From Actinospineispora acaciae DSM 45401 (lineage in GTDB: Bacteria > Actinomycetota > Actinomycetes > Mycobacteriales > Pseudonocardiaceae): 64,000 nucleotides of DNA. Location of the stretch: contig NZ_JIAI01000004.1 in NCBI RefSeq assembly GCF_000620785.1, forward strand, positions 186,001 through 250,000, in the 5' to 3' direction. The notes beneath the pieces were generated by a model. That model had not been told where the DNA came from, did no database searches, and saw only the letters and a list, made by a program, of their open reading frames with translations. Position numbers and translations under genes: made by a program. Below, piece after piece: positions 8,297-16,010 of this stretch. How positions within the stretch are numbered: the first letter of the stretch is position 1; each line of letters begins with the position of its first letter.

Positions 8297-8322
8297 TCGG
8301 CCTCGACCGTCGGTGCTGGCCG

Positions 8323-8688
8323 TCAGCGCTCGGCGTAGTGGTGCGGGATGTGGTCCACCAGGTGCCCGGCGAACTGGTAGGCCTGTTCGACCAGCTCGCG
8401 GAGGTGGTCGCTGGTGATCCGATAGACCACCCGACGGCCGTCGCGGCGGGTTTGGACCAGGCCGGCGATGCGCAACCGGCCCAGGTGCTGGGACACCGAG
8501 GAGCGGGTCGCGTCGACCTGGGCGGTGAGCGTGGTGACGTCCTGCTCACCCTCGGCAAGCAGGCGCAGTAGGTGCAGGCGGACGGGTTGGGCGAGGTGGC
8601 CCAGTACGTCGGCGGCGAGCTCGAGCCGGTCGCCGGTGGTGGGTTGTCGCAGCGGGCTCGCACCTGCCACGTTGTTGTGCGCGCGCAT
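8323..8688 (-). CDS. ArsR/SmtB family metal-responsive repressor
   Basis: A 121-residue winged-helix repressor. The HTH is LTAQVDATRSSVSQHLGRLRIAGLVQTRRDGRRVVYRI, and the C-terminal helix carries His and Glu residues (HLRELVEQ, HLVDHIPHHYAE) that fit the alpha-5 zinc site of SmtB-type sensors. The ATG at 8688 is chosen over an upstream alternative because it begins near the conserved region. It diverges from the His-rich cation efflux gene with only 26 bp between starts, so binding there would repress both. It probably senses Zn, Co, Cd or similar and releases DNA when metal binds. Confidence 0.9.
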   Translation of the reverse strand: MRAHNNVAGASPLRQPTTGDRLELAADVLGHLAQPVRLHLLRLLAEGEQDVTTLTAQVDATRSSVSQHLGRLRIAGLVQTRRDGRRVVYRITSDHLRELVEQAYQFAGHLVDHIPHHYAER

Positions 8689-8714
8689 GGTTGCATGATG
8701 GCGGGCGGTCGCGC

Positions 8715-9812
8715 ATGCTGGCAAACGTGGGCTCGCACGGTCATGGGCACGGTCATGGGCACGGGCATGGACATGGACATGGACATGGACATGGACATGG
8801 ACATCGGCATGGGGCCTGGGGGGCGTTGCGGTCGGTGTTCAGGCCGCACAGCCATGACGCGGCGGACTCGGTGGACTCGGCGCTGGAGGCGAGCGCGGAG
8901 GGCGTCCGGGCGGTGAAGATCAGTTTGGTGGCGCTGGGGGCGACCGCGCTGGCCCAGGCGGGCGTCGTCGTGGTCACCGGGTCGGTGGCGCTGCTGGCCG
9001 ACGCGATCCACAACTTCTCCGACGCGCTGACGGCGGTGCCGCTGTGGATCGCGTTCGTGCTCGGCCGCCGGCCGGCGTCGCGCCGCTACACCTACGGGTA
9101 CGGGCGCGCCGAGGACCTGGCCGGGGTGTTCATCGTGGGGATGATCGCGCTGTCGGCGGTGGTGGCGGGCTACGAGTCGATACTGCGGTTGGTCTCGCCC
9201 CGGCCGATCGACAACATCGGCGTGCTGGTGGCCGCGGGGCTGGTCGGGTTCGTCGGCAACGAGCTGGTCGCGGTGTACCGGATCCGGGTCGGGCGGCGGA
9301 TCGGCTCGGCCGCGCTGGTCGCCGACGGGCTGCACGCCCGCACCGATGGCTTCACCTCGCTGGCCGTGGTGCTCGGCGCGCTCGGGGTGCTGGCCGGGTT
9401 CCCGCTGGCCGACCCGATCGTCGGGCTGCTGATCACCATCGCCATCCTGTTCGTGCTGCGCGGCGCCGCGCGCGACATCTACCACCGGCTGATGGACGCC
9501 ATCGACCCCGCCCTGGTCGACACCGCCGAGGCCAGCCTGCGCGCGGTCCCCGGCGTGCTGGACGTGACCTCGCTGCGGCTGCGCTGGGTCGGCCACCGCG
9601 TCCGGGCCGAGACCTCCATCGCCGTCGACCCCGGCCTCGGGATCGTGGCCGCCCACGACATCGCCACCGAGGCCACCCACCGGCTGCTGCACGACGTACC
9701 GAAGCTGGTGGCCGCGTCGGTGCACGTCGGCCCCAGCGCCGAGGACTGGCGCGACCACCACGCCGCGATCGCCCACCACCCGCAGGCCCTGGAACCCGGC
9801 GCGATCCGCTGA
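8715..9812 (+). CDS. Cation diffusion facilitator (zinc/cobalt/cadmium efflux) with His-Gly leader
   Basis: A 365-residue CDF-family metal-proton antiporter that exports divalent metal from the cytoplasm. After a leader of eleven consecutive His-Gly pairs plus two more His (residues 8-33) come six membrane helices. Helix II has LLADAIHNFSDAL and helix V has VADGLHARTDGF, the two metal-site motifs (D-x3-H-x2-D and D-x3-H-x3-D). A cytoplasmic ferredoxin-like domain follows. The ATG at 8715 is preferred; an in-frame TTG at 8691 is possible. It diverges from an ArsR repressor, a classical metal-efflux pair. Confidence 0.92.
   Translation: MLANVGSHGHGHGHGHGHGHGHGHGHGHGHRHGAWGALRSVFRPHSHDAADSVDSALEASAEGVRAVKISLVALGATALAQAGVVVVTGSVALLADAIHNFSDALTAVPLWIAFVLGRRPASRRYTYGYGRAEDLAGVFIVGMIALSAVVAGYESILRLVSPRPIDNIGVLVAAGLVGFVGNELVAVYRIRVGRRIGSAALVADGLHARTDGFTSLAVVLGALGVLAGFPLADPIVGLLITIAILFVLRGAARDIYHRLMDAIDPALVDTAEASLRAVPGVLDVTSLRLRWVGHRVRAETSIAVDPGLGIVAAHDIATEATHRLLHDVPKLVAASVHVGPSAEDWRDHHAAIAHHPQALEPGAIR
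8767..8802 (+). repeat. Hexanucleotide microsatellite ATGGAC x6 in the efflux gene
   Basis: Six perfect in-frame copies of ATGGAC encode the His-Gly run, flanked by degenerate His-Gly codons. Copy changes would lengthen or shorten the metal-binding leader without a frameshift. Confidence 0.95.
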
Positions 9813-9852
9813 GACGCCGAGGTGGCGCAGGGGTGTGCGAGGTCGGGGTGCG

Positions 9853-9896
9853 GTGTGCTGAAACGCGCGACTCAGTGTGCTGAGACGCCCGACTCG
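9853..9896. repeat. Two tandem copies of a 22-bp intergenic repeat
   Basis: Units 9853-9874 and 9875-9896 begin GTGTGCTGA and contain ACGC and CGACTC; they differ at three positions. They occupy the 113-bp gap between the convergent efflux and IclR genes. A related element (GCTGAGACGC) overlaps the efflux stop codon. This may be a dispersed intergenic repeat family of the host genome; no coding or terminator role is evident. Confidence 0.7.
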
Positions 9897-9925
9897 CGGG
9901 GTGGTGGGAAAGGCGAGTGCGCGCT

Positions 9926-10672
9926 TCAGGGGGCGGTGGTGCGGGAGATGCCACGGCCGGCCAGGACCACGGCGGGGGTGAGCAGGTGGGTCGCCGGGTC
10001 GGCGCCCACGACGGAGAGGGCGGCCACCACCCGGTTGCGGGCGTCGGTGATCCGGGTCGCCACCGAGTGGGCGCCCCGGCTCATCTCCTCGCGCACGACG
10101 GCGACGCCGGTTCGCCGGCACTCGGCGAGGGCGGCGCGCAGCTCGGCCGGGTCCGTGGTGGTCGCGGGGGTGTAGCGGGTCAGGCCGTCGGCGGTGACCT
10201 GGGCGAACAGGTCTTCGTCGGCGTGGGCGAGGAGTACCTTGCCGACGGCGGAGGCGTGCAGCGGCAGCCGCCCGCCGACCTGGGACACGACGGGCACCGC
10301 GTGCGGGGTGGAGATCCGTTCCACCACGAGCGCCTCGGCGCCGTCCAGGACGGCCAGCTGGACGTGCTGCTGGGTGGCCGCGTGCAGGTCCTCCATGACG
10401 GGCATCGCGCGCACCCGCAGCGGCAGCCCCCGGGGGTTGAGCGCGCCCAGCTCCCAGAGGCGCAGGCCCGTCACGTAGGCGCCGCCGGGCAGCCGCTCCA
10501 GCGCGCCCCAGCCGACGAGCTCGCCGACCAGCCGGTGCGCGGTGGCGTGGCGCAGGCCGGTGAGCCGGCAGATCTGGGTGAGCGTCAGGTCCGGGTGTGC
10601 GGGGGTGAACGCGCCCAGGATCGCCAGCGCCCTGGACAGCACCGTGCGGCCGCGCTCGGGGCTGTTCGCCAT
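9926..10672 (-). CDS. IclR family transcriptional regulator
   Basis: A 248-residue regulator. The N-terminal winged HTH covers about residues 8-70 (RALAILGAFTPAHPDLTLTQ, then TGLRHATAHRLVGELVGWGAL). The C-terminal IclR effector domain has the conserved LPLHASAVGKVLLAHADE and signature-like VVREEMSRGAHSVATRI. The ATG at 10672 gives normal family length; upstream in-frame codons reach into the divergent promoter region. It is divergent from the aromatic-acid MFS carrier with an IclR-type palindrome between them, so it probably controls the carrier and the flavin monooxygenase in response to an aromatic acid. Confidence 0.9.
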   Translation of the reverse strand: MANSPERGRTVLSRALAILGAFTPAHPDLTLTQICRLTGLRHATAHRLVGELVGWGALERLPGGAYVTGLRLWELGALNPRGLPLRVRAMPVMEDLHAATQQHVQLAVLDGAEALVVERISTPHAVPVVSQVGGRLPLHASAVGKVLLAHADEDLFAQVTADGLTRYTPATTTDPAELRAALAECRRTGVAVVREEMSRGAHSVATRITDARNRVVAALSVVGADPATHLLTPAVVLAGRGISRTTAP

Positions 10673-10701
10673 GGCGTCCCGCCTCCCCACGACAGCCAAG
10701 A

Positions 10702-10720
10702 ATGTCCGTTCACCGGACAT
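10702..10720. promoter_or_regulatory. IclR-type operator candidate (7-N5-7 palindrome)
   Basis: ATGTCCG, five bases, CGGACAT: a perfect 7-bp inverted repeat 29 bp upstream of the IclR start and 73 bp upstream of the MFS start. Architecture matches the palindrome beside the second IclR gene at 23321-23337. Confidence 0.55.
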
Positions 10721-10793
10721 CATGCTGCCCGACCGGACCGCGGCGCCGGAAGGTGTGTGCCACCTCCCCAACGGCGTGGTCAGGAGATGCCCA

Positions 10794-12086
10794 GTGGCTG
10801 TCACCGGTTCTGTTCCGACACGGGTCCGCAGCACGTGGTGGGTGCTGGCGATCTGCTGGGTGACCATCGTGGCGGACGGCTACGACCTGATCACCTTCGG
10901 TTCGGTGCTCCCCGACCTGCTGGCCTACCGGCCGTGGGGCCTGACCCCGGCCCAGGCCGGCCAGCTCGGCGGGTTGGCGCTGCTCGGGACGCTGGTCGGC
11001 GGCGTCGCGGTGGGCACGCTCACCGACGTCCTCGGCCGGCGGCGGATCATGTTGGGCTGCCTGGTGTGGTTCTCGGTGGCGATGCCGCTGACCGGCCTGG
11101 CGCCGAACCCGGAGATCTTCGGGCTGTTGCGGTTCGTCACCGGGCTCGGGCTGGGCGGGGTGGTGCCGACGGCGATCGCGCTGACGATCGAGTACTCCCC
11201 GACGGCGCGGCGGCAGTTGCGCAACGCGGTGATGTTCTCGGGGTACTCGGTCGGTGGGGTGCTGGCGGCGGTGCTCGCGATAGTGGTGTTACCGGTGGGA
11301 GGTTTCCGCGCGATGTTCTTCATCGGGGCGGCGCCGCTGGTGCTGGTCGTGCCGGTGGCGTACCGGCTGCTGCCCGAGTCGGTCGCGTTCCTGGCCGCCC
11401 GTGGCCGGATGGCGGAGGCCCGGCGGTACGCCGCCCGCTACGGGCTCGAACCACCGGAGCCGCCGTCCGGAGCCACGGCCGGGGCGTGGCGGCTCGACTC
11501 GGTGCGGGTGTTGTTCTCCGGCAGGTACCTGCGGGCCACCGTGCTGTTCTGGCTGATCTCGGTGATCGGCCTGCTGTTGGTGTACGGGCTGAACACCTGG
11601 CTGCCGGAGCTGATGCGCCGCTCCGGGTACTCGATGGGCTCGTCGTTGGCCTTCCTGCTGGTGTTCAACGCCGGCGCGGTGGTCGGGGTCATCGGGGCCG
11701 GCGCCCTCGCGGACCGGGTCGGCGAGCGCACCGTGATCTGCGGGTCGTTCCTCGTCGCGGCGGTCTCGGTGCTGGTGTTCGCGCTGCGCCCGGCCACCGC
11801 GCCGCTGCTGGTCGCGGCGGCCGCCGCCGGTTTCGGCGCCAACACCCAGACGCTGGTCAACGCCTTCGTCGGCGGCTACTACCCGGCGTCGGCCCGCGCG
11901 ACCGCGCTGGGCTGGGAGTTCGCGGTCGGGCGGATCGGCGCGATACTCGGTCCGGTGTACGGGGGCGTGATCGTGACCGCCGTGGCCACCGGGGCGCTGG
12001 CCCCGAGCTGGAACCACTACGCGTTCGCCCTGCCCGCGCTGCTGGCCGCCGGCCTGGTCCTGCTCGTCCCCCGGGAGGTTCGATGA
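10794..12086 (+). CDS. MFS transporter, aromatic acid:H+ symporter (AAHS)-like
   Basis: A 430-residue, twelve-helix major facilitator carrier. It opens with helix 1 containing the DGYDLITFGSVLPDL motif (Asp in helix 1, typical of PcaK/BenK-type carriers). It also has GTLTDVLGRRR between helices 2 and 3 and the family pattern GLGLGGVVPTAIALTIEYSP in helix 4. The GTG at 10794 has AGGAG seven bases upstream. It overlaps the next gene by ATGA, so carrier and flavin monooxygenase are translationally coupled. The likely role is uptake of an aromatic acid for the monooxygenase; the exact substrate is not known. Confidence 0.88.
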   Translation: MAVTGSVPTRVRSTWWVLAICWVTIVADGYDLITFGSVLPDLLAYRPWGLTPAQAGQLGGLALLGTLVGGVAVGTLTDVLGRRRIMLGCLVWFSVAMPLTGLAPNPEIFGLLRFVTGLGLGGVVPTAIALTIEYSPTARRQLRNAVMFSGYSVGGVLAAVLAIVVLPVGGFRAMFFIGAAPLVLVVPVAYRLLPESVAFLAARGRMAEARRYAARYGLEPPEPPSGATAGAWRLDSVRVLFSGRYLRATVLFWLISVIGLLLVYGLNTWLPELMRRSGYSMGSSLAFLLVFNAGAVVGVIGAGALADRVGERTVICGSFLVAAVSVLVFALRPATAPLLVAAAAAGFGANTQTLVNAFVGGYYPASARATALGWEFAVGRIGAILGPVYGGVIVTAVATGALAPSWNHYAFALPALLAAGLVLLVPREVR

Positions 12087-13258
12087 GTCCGCGCGTGGCG
12101 GTGGTGGGTGGCGGCATCGGCGGCCTGGCCTCGGCGGCGATGCTGCACCGCGCCGGGATCGAGGCCACCGTGTACGAGCAGGCGGGCGCGCTCACCGAGG
12201 TCGGTGCCGGGCTGGTGGTGTCCCCGAACGCCGCGCGCCTGCTGCGCCGGATGGGCCAGCTGGACCGGTTCGCCGAGCGGGCGGTGCCGCTGCGGGTCGG
12301 GTGGGAGTTTCGGCGCTGGGCGGACGGGCGGGTGCTGTTCAGCCAGCGGCTGGGCGAGCTGTGCGAGCGCCGCTACGGCGAGCAGTGCTACGTCGCGCAC
12401 CGCGCCGACCTGCTCGACGTGCTGCGCGCGGCGGTGCCCGAGGCGTCGCTGCGGCTCGGGCGCCGCCTGGTCGGCATGCGGGTCGGCCCGGACGGCGTCG
12501 AGCTGGACTTCGGCGACGGCTCGCGGGCGGTCGCCGACGCGGTCGTCGGGGCCGACGGGGTGCACACCACCGTCGGGCGGTTCGTGGCGGAGGCCGGCCC
12601 GCCTCGGCTGTCCGGGCTGTGCGCCTACCGCTGCCTGGTGCCGGCGGACCGGGTTCCGGCGTTCGCGCTGCGCCCGGTCCAGACGCTGTGGCTGGGGCCG
12701 GACCACCACCTGGTGCACTACCCGATCCGGGCCGGGGCCTTGGTCAACATCGTGGCGTTCGGGCCGGCGCGGGGCTGGCAGGCCGAGTCGTGGTCCGCCG
12801 AGGGGCGCATCGAGGACCTGCGCGCCGAGTTCGCCGGCTGGGCCGACGAGCTGACCGCGCTGCTGGCCGGCGCCGACCGGGTGGGCCGCTGGGCGCTGCT
12901 GGACCGCGACCCGCTGCCCCGCTGGACCCGAGGCCCGGTCGCGCTGCTCGGCGACGCCGCGCACCCGATGTTCCCGTTTTTCGCCCAGGGCGCGGCGCAG
13001 GCGATCGAGGACGCCGCGGTCCTCGCCGGCTGCCTGGCCCGCCGGCCGGACGACCCGGCGGCCGCCGTGCGGCGCTACGAGGCGATCCGCCGCCCGAGGG
13101 TCGGCCGCGTGCAGGCGCTCAGCCGGGACCGGCAGCAGAGCAACCACCTCCCGGACGGGCCGGCCCAGCGCGCTCGGGACAGCTCGTTCGCCGGCGAGGA
13201 CCCGTTGACGCACAACGGCTGGATCTACGGCTACGACGCCGAGCACGCCGCTTCCTGA
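12083..13258 (+). CDS. FAD-dependent monooxygenase, salicylate/hydroxybenzoate hydroxylase-like
   Basis: A 391-residue single-component flavin aromatic hydroxylase. The FAD GxGxxG motif (VVGGGIGGLASAAML) opens the protein, the DG motif is VVGADGVHTTV, and the GD motif is VALLGDAAHPMFPFFAQGA. The GDAAHPM-[FP]-GQG-like segment is usual in salicylate 1-monooxygenases and 6-hydroxynicotinate 3-monooxygenases. It uses NAD(P)H and O2 to hydroxylate, possibly with decarboxylation. Its start overlaps the upstream carrier stop by ATGA. The product could feed the hydroxyquinol enzymes encoded downstream, which is inference. Confidence 0.88.
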   Translation: MSPRVAVVGGGIGGLASAAMLHRAGIEATVYEQAGALTEVGAGLVVSPNAARLLRRMGQLDRFAERAVPLRVGWEFRRWADGRVLFSQRLGELCERRYGEQCYVAHRADLLDVLRAAVPEASLRLGRRLVGMRVGPDGVELDFGDGSRAVADAVVGADGVHTTVGRFVAEAGPPRLSGLCAYRCLVPADRVPAFALRPVQTLWLGPDHHLVHYPIRAGALVNIVAFGPARGWQAESWSAEGRIEDLRAEFAGWADELTALLAGADRVGRWALLDRDPLPRWTRGPVALLGDAAHPMFPFFAQGAAQAIEDAAVLAGCLARRPDDPAAAVRRYEAIRRPRVGRVQALSRDRQQSNHLPDGPAQRARDSSFAGEDPLTHNGWIYGYDAEHAAS

Positions 13259-13260
13259 CG

Positions 13261-14235
13261 TCAACGGCGGCGGGCCGTGCGCGACGGCGGCTCGCCGAAA
13301 CGCCGCTGGTAGGCGGCCGAGAAGCGGCCCAGGTGGCCGAACCCGAACCTCGCCGCCGTGGCGCTGACCGAGTCCGAGGTCTGGGTCAGGTGCCGGCGGG
13401 CGGCGTCGAGCCGGCGCTCGCGCAGGTGCCTCATCGGGCTGGTGCCGAGGTGTTCACCGAACGCGCCGGTCAGCGTTCGGGCGCTGTAGCCGGTGGCGGC
13501 GGCGATGTCGCCCAGCGTGATCGGCTCGGCGAGGTTGTCCTCGATGAACTCCAGTGCCCGGCGCACCGACCGGGGCCTCGGCGGCGACTGCCCGGTGCGC
13601 AGGGCCTCGCTGTAGCTGTGGCGGTGGGTCAGCAGCAAGGCCGTCGCGAAGGTCCGCAGCTGCCCGAGCCGCATCGCCGGGTGGTCGGACAGGGAGTGCC
13701 CGGCGCCGAGCTGGTCCAGCATCGTGTCCAGCACCAGCCGCAGCCCGTCGGACCGCCGGTGTGCCAGGTCGAGGGCGAAGTCGAACCGCACCGGCCCGTC
13801 GGGCGCGGCGCCGAGGAGGTTGGCGAGCTCGCGCTCGACCAGGTCGCGGTGCAGCCGGATCCCGACCGTCCGCGTGCCGGACAGCGCGGGGGCGAGATGG
13901 TGCACGTCGCCGGGGTTGAACACGCCGATGAGGTCGGGCCCGCCGACGATGCGCTCCTCCCCTTTCGCCGAAAGCAGATCACCCGAGATGACCACGTTGA
14001 CGAAATACGAGGACTCCGAGCCTCCGCCCGCGATGTCCACGCAGATCCGCGAGTCGACGAAACCCACGGTGAACTGATCGGTGACGATTCCGCGCACCTC
14101 CGCCGGGGAGTGCGCCGGCAGCAACCCGCCGGCCCGGATGTCGCTGCGAAAAGTGCGGCAGAGGGCGTCGATCAGTTCGGCGGGATCCTCGGTACGGGTG
14201 ACGGGGTACCGCCGCAGAATCGCCGTCGACGCCAT
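13261..14235 (-). CDS. AraC family transcriptional regulator (AraC-binding-like N-terminal domain)
   Basis: A 324-residue regulator. The C-terminal 100 residues form the double HTH (RRALEFIEDNLAEPITLGDI, TGYSARTLTGAFGEHLG, then SVSATAARFGFGHLGRFSAAYQRRFGEPPS). The N-terminal domain resembles the AraC_binding_2 type found with aromatic-catabolism genes, with YFVNVVISGDLLSAKGEE and a mid-domain GVFNPGDVHHLAP. It converges with the flavin monooxygenase (2-bp gap) and diverges from the LLM gene, with an inverted repeat CAGTTT/AAACTG at 14241-14259 between. It probably activates the LLM operon. Confidence 0.88.
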   Translation of the reverse strand: MASTAILRRYPVTRTEDPAELIDALCRTFRSDIRAGGLLPAHSPAEVRGIVTDQFTVGFVDSRICVDIAGGGSESSYFVNVVISGDLLSAKGEERIVGGPDLIGVFNPGDVHHLAPALSGTRTVGIRLHRDLVERELANLLGAAPDGPVRFDFALDLAHRRSDGLRLVLDTMLDQLGAGHSLSDHPAMRLGQLRTFATALLLTHRHSYSEALRTGQSPPRPRSVRRALEFIEDNLAEPITLGDIAAATGYSARTLTGAFGEHLGTSPMRHLRERRLDAARRHLTQTSDSVSATAARFGFGHLGRFSAAYQRRFGEPPSRTARRR

Positions 14236-14240
14236 TTCTT

Positions 14241-14259
14241 CAGTTTACCTCCAAAACTG
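14241..14259. promoter_or_regulatory. Inverted repeat in the AraC/LLM divergent region
   Basis: CAGTTT, seven bases, AAACTG lies 6 bp upstream of the AraC start and 60 bp before the LLM start. It is AT-rich against the background and may be an operator or part of the promoter. Confidence 0.35.
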
Positions 14260-14318
14260 GATATCGCTCGCCACGAATGGATAGCTCGACAGCGCCGCGG
14301 TTCATAACATCCCGAACC

Positions 14319-15383
14319 ATGAGCGCGCTGAGCCACGACCCGGATGTGATCAAGGTCGTCCACACCTACGGCGTGGGCCTGCACACCACGGAGACCGACC
14401 CGGACGTCCACGACCCGCAATGGCAGCGGCGGCAGGTGCGCGGGTTCGTCGAGTTCGCGGTCCAGGCCGAGGCCCTCGGGTTCGACGGGATCACCGTGAC
14501 CGAGCACCACGCGCCGTCGATGACCTGCCCGTCCCCGCACCTGCTGCTGGCCGCGGCGGCCGAACGAACCACCCGGATCCGCATCGGCACGGCCGTCACC
14601 ACGCTCCCGCTCTACAGCCCGATCCGGGTGGCGGAGGAGGCCGGCACGCTGGACCTGCTCAGTGGCGGCCGGTTCGAGCTGGGCATCGGCCGGGGCGTCC
14701 CCGGCGAGACGCTCATGGCGACCGGACGGGACCTCGACCCCGACCGGCTGATGCGGCAGTGGCTGGAGGGCCTGCGGCTGCTGTGGACCGCGCTGACCGA
14801 GCGGGACTTCACGTTCGACGGCGAGTTCACGCAGGTCACCCGGCCCACCACCATCGCGACCCGGCCGTTGCGGGACCCGTTGCCGGTCTGGCTGGGCGGC
14901 GCGAGCCTGGACTCGATGGGCCAGGCGGCGCAGCGCGGCTGGAACATCATGCGCAACTTCGGCACCCACGAGGACCACCGGAACGCCTTCGAGCACTACG
15001 TGAAGACCGGCGCCGAGCACGGGCACTCGCTGTCGGGGGCGAACCTCATGATCGAGCGCTTCGTCGCCCTCGGCGAGACCCCCGAGCGTGCCGAGCGCAA
15101 CCTCGACCGCATGACCAGGGCGTACGGGCGGTTCATCGCCGTCTACACCGCGGGCGGGCTGCGCGCCGTGCCCGAGACGGACGCCGAGTTCCACCTCGAC
15201 AACGCCGCCAGGAAACGGCGACCGGTCATCGCGATCTCGGGAACCCCGGAGGAGATCGTGCGGAGCCTGCGGCAGACCGTCGAGGAGACGGGCGCCCGCC
15301 GGCTGCTGGTCGAGACGTTCTCCTCCGACGAGATGGAGCTGTTTGCGCGCGAGGTCCTGCCCGCGCTCAGGGAACACCCGTGA
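14319..15383 (+). CDS. LLM class flavin-dependent oxidoreductase (luciferase-like)
   Basis: A 354-residue bacterial-luciferase-like monooxygenase with a TIM-barrel fold using reduced FMN or F420. Recognisable segments are QAEALGFDGITVTEHHAPSM (strand 2 with the EHH pair), RIGTAVTTLPLYSPIRVAEEAGTLDLLSGGR, GIGRGVPGETL and LPVWLGGASLDSMGQAA. The ATG at 14319 gives the common length; an in-frame ATG at 14277 would add 14 residues, and neither has a convincing ribosome site. Its stop overlaps the GTG of the decayed MFS gene (GTGA), so it headed an operon. The substrate is unknown, possibly aromatic or a ring-cleavage relative. Confidence 0.88.
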   Translation: MSALSHDPDVIKVVHTYGVGLHTTETDPDVHDPQWQRRQVRGFVEFAVQAEALGFDGITVTEHHAPSMTCPSPHLLLAAAAERTTRIRIGTAVTTLPLYSPIRVAEEAGTLDLLSGGRFELGIGRGVPGETLMATGRDLDPDRLMRQWLEGLRLLWTALTERDFTFDGEFTQVTRPTTIATRPLRDPLPVWLGGASLDSMGQAAQRGWNIMRNFGTHEDHRNAFEHYVKTGAEHGHSLSGANLMIERFVALGETPERAERNLDRMTRAYGRFIAVYTAGGLRAVPETDAEFHLDNAARKRRPVIAISGTPEEIVRSLRQTVEETGARRLLVETFSSDEMELFAREVLPALREHP

Positions 15384-16010
15384 ACACAGTTCTCGACGCG
15401 ATCGACAACGCCCGCCTGACGTCCAGATACTGGAGTATGACGAGCTTCGTACTCATCGTCGGGGCGCTCGAGTTCTTCGATCTTCTCGTCATCAACTTCG
15501 TCGTCGTTGTCATTGCGCGGGAGTGGAACCTGACCTTCGGCCAGACGACCGTCATCCTTCTCGCGGCGGGCATCGGCTCCATTCTCGGCTCCTTCATGTG
15601 GGGCCATCTCGGCGATCGATATGGCCGGAAACGCCCACTCATGGTCGCGGTCGCGCTGTTCTCCGCCTGCTCTCTCGCAATGGCGTTCGCCCCCTCGGGG
15701 GTTGGTGGTACCTGGCGCTGTTCCGGGTCCTCATCGGAGTCGCGGTGCCGGCCGCGCCCATCCTCGGCACGCCGCTGGTCCTCGAGTACACGCCGACGAG
15801 GTACCGCACGTTCCTCGGCGCCTACGCCTCGGCGGGGCTCGTCTCGGTGGGCGGCCTGCTGGCCAGCACGGTGAGCGCCCTGCTGATCACGACGATCGGC
15901 TGGAGGGGCCTGTTCGTCGTCGGGGCGGCGCCGATCGTGCTCGTGGTGTGGGGCGCGGTGGCGGTTCGGGAGTCGCCGCGGTGGTTCCTCGCCGCGCAAC
16001 GCCCGATGCA
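15380..16010 (+). pseudogene. Truncated and frameshifted MFS transporter
   Basis: The first half (about six helices) of a major facilitator carrier. It starts at a GTG overlapping the LLM stop and contains ALEFFDLLVINFVVVVIARE and MWGHLGDRYGRKRP. The frame breaks in a run of five Gs at 15697-15701: adding one G would continue into GWWYLALFRVLIGVAVPAAP and LEYTPTRYRTFLGAYASAG. The second half of the carrier is absent; after ESPRWFLAAQ the sequence passes in frame into an LVIVD-repeat protein. The frameshift alone could be a base-calling error, but the missing half is a real deletion. Confidence 0.8.

Noticed and set aside
8740..8810. Repeat tract as a CRISPR-like array
   Set aside because: It is a 6-bp in-frame microsatellite coding for His-Gly, without spacers.
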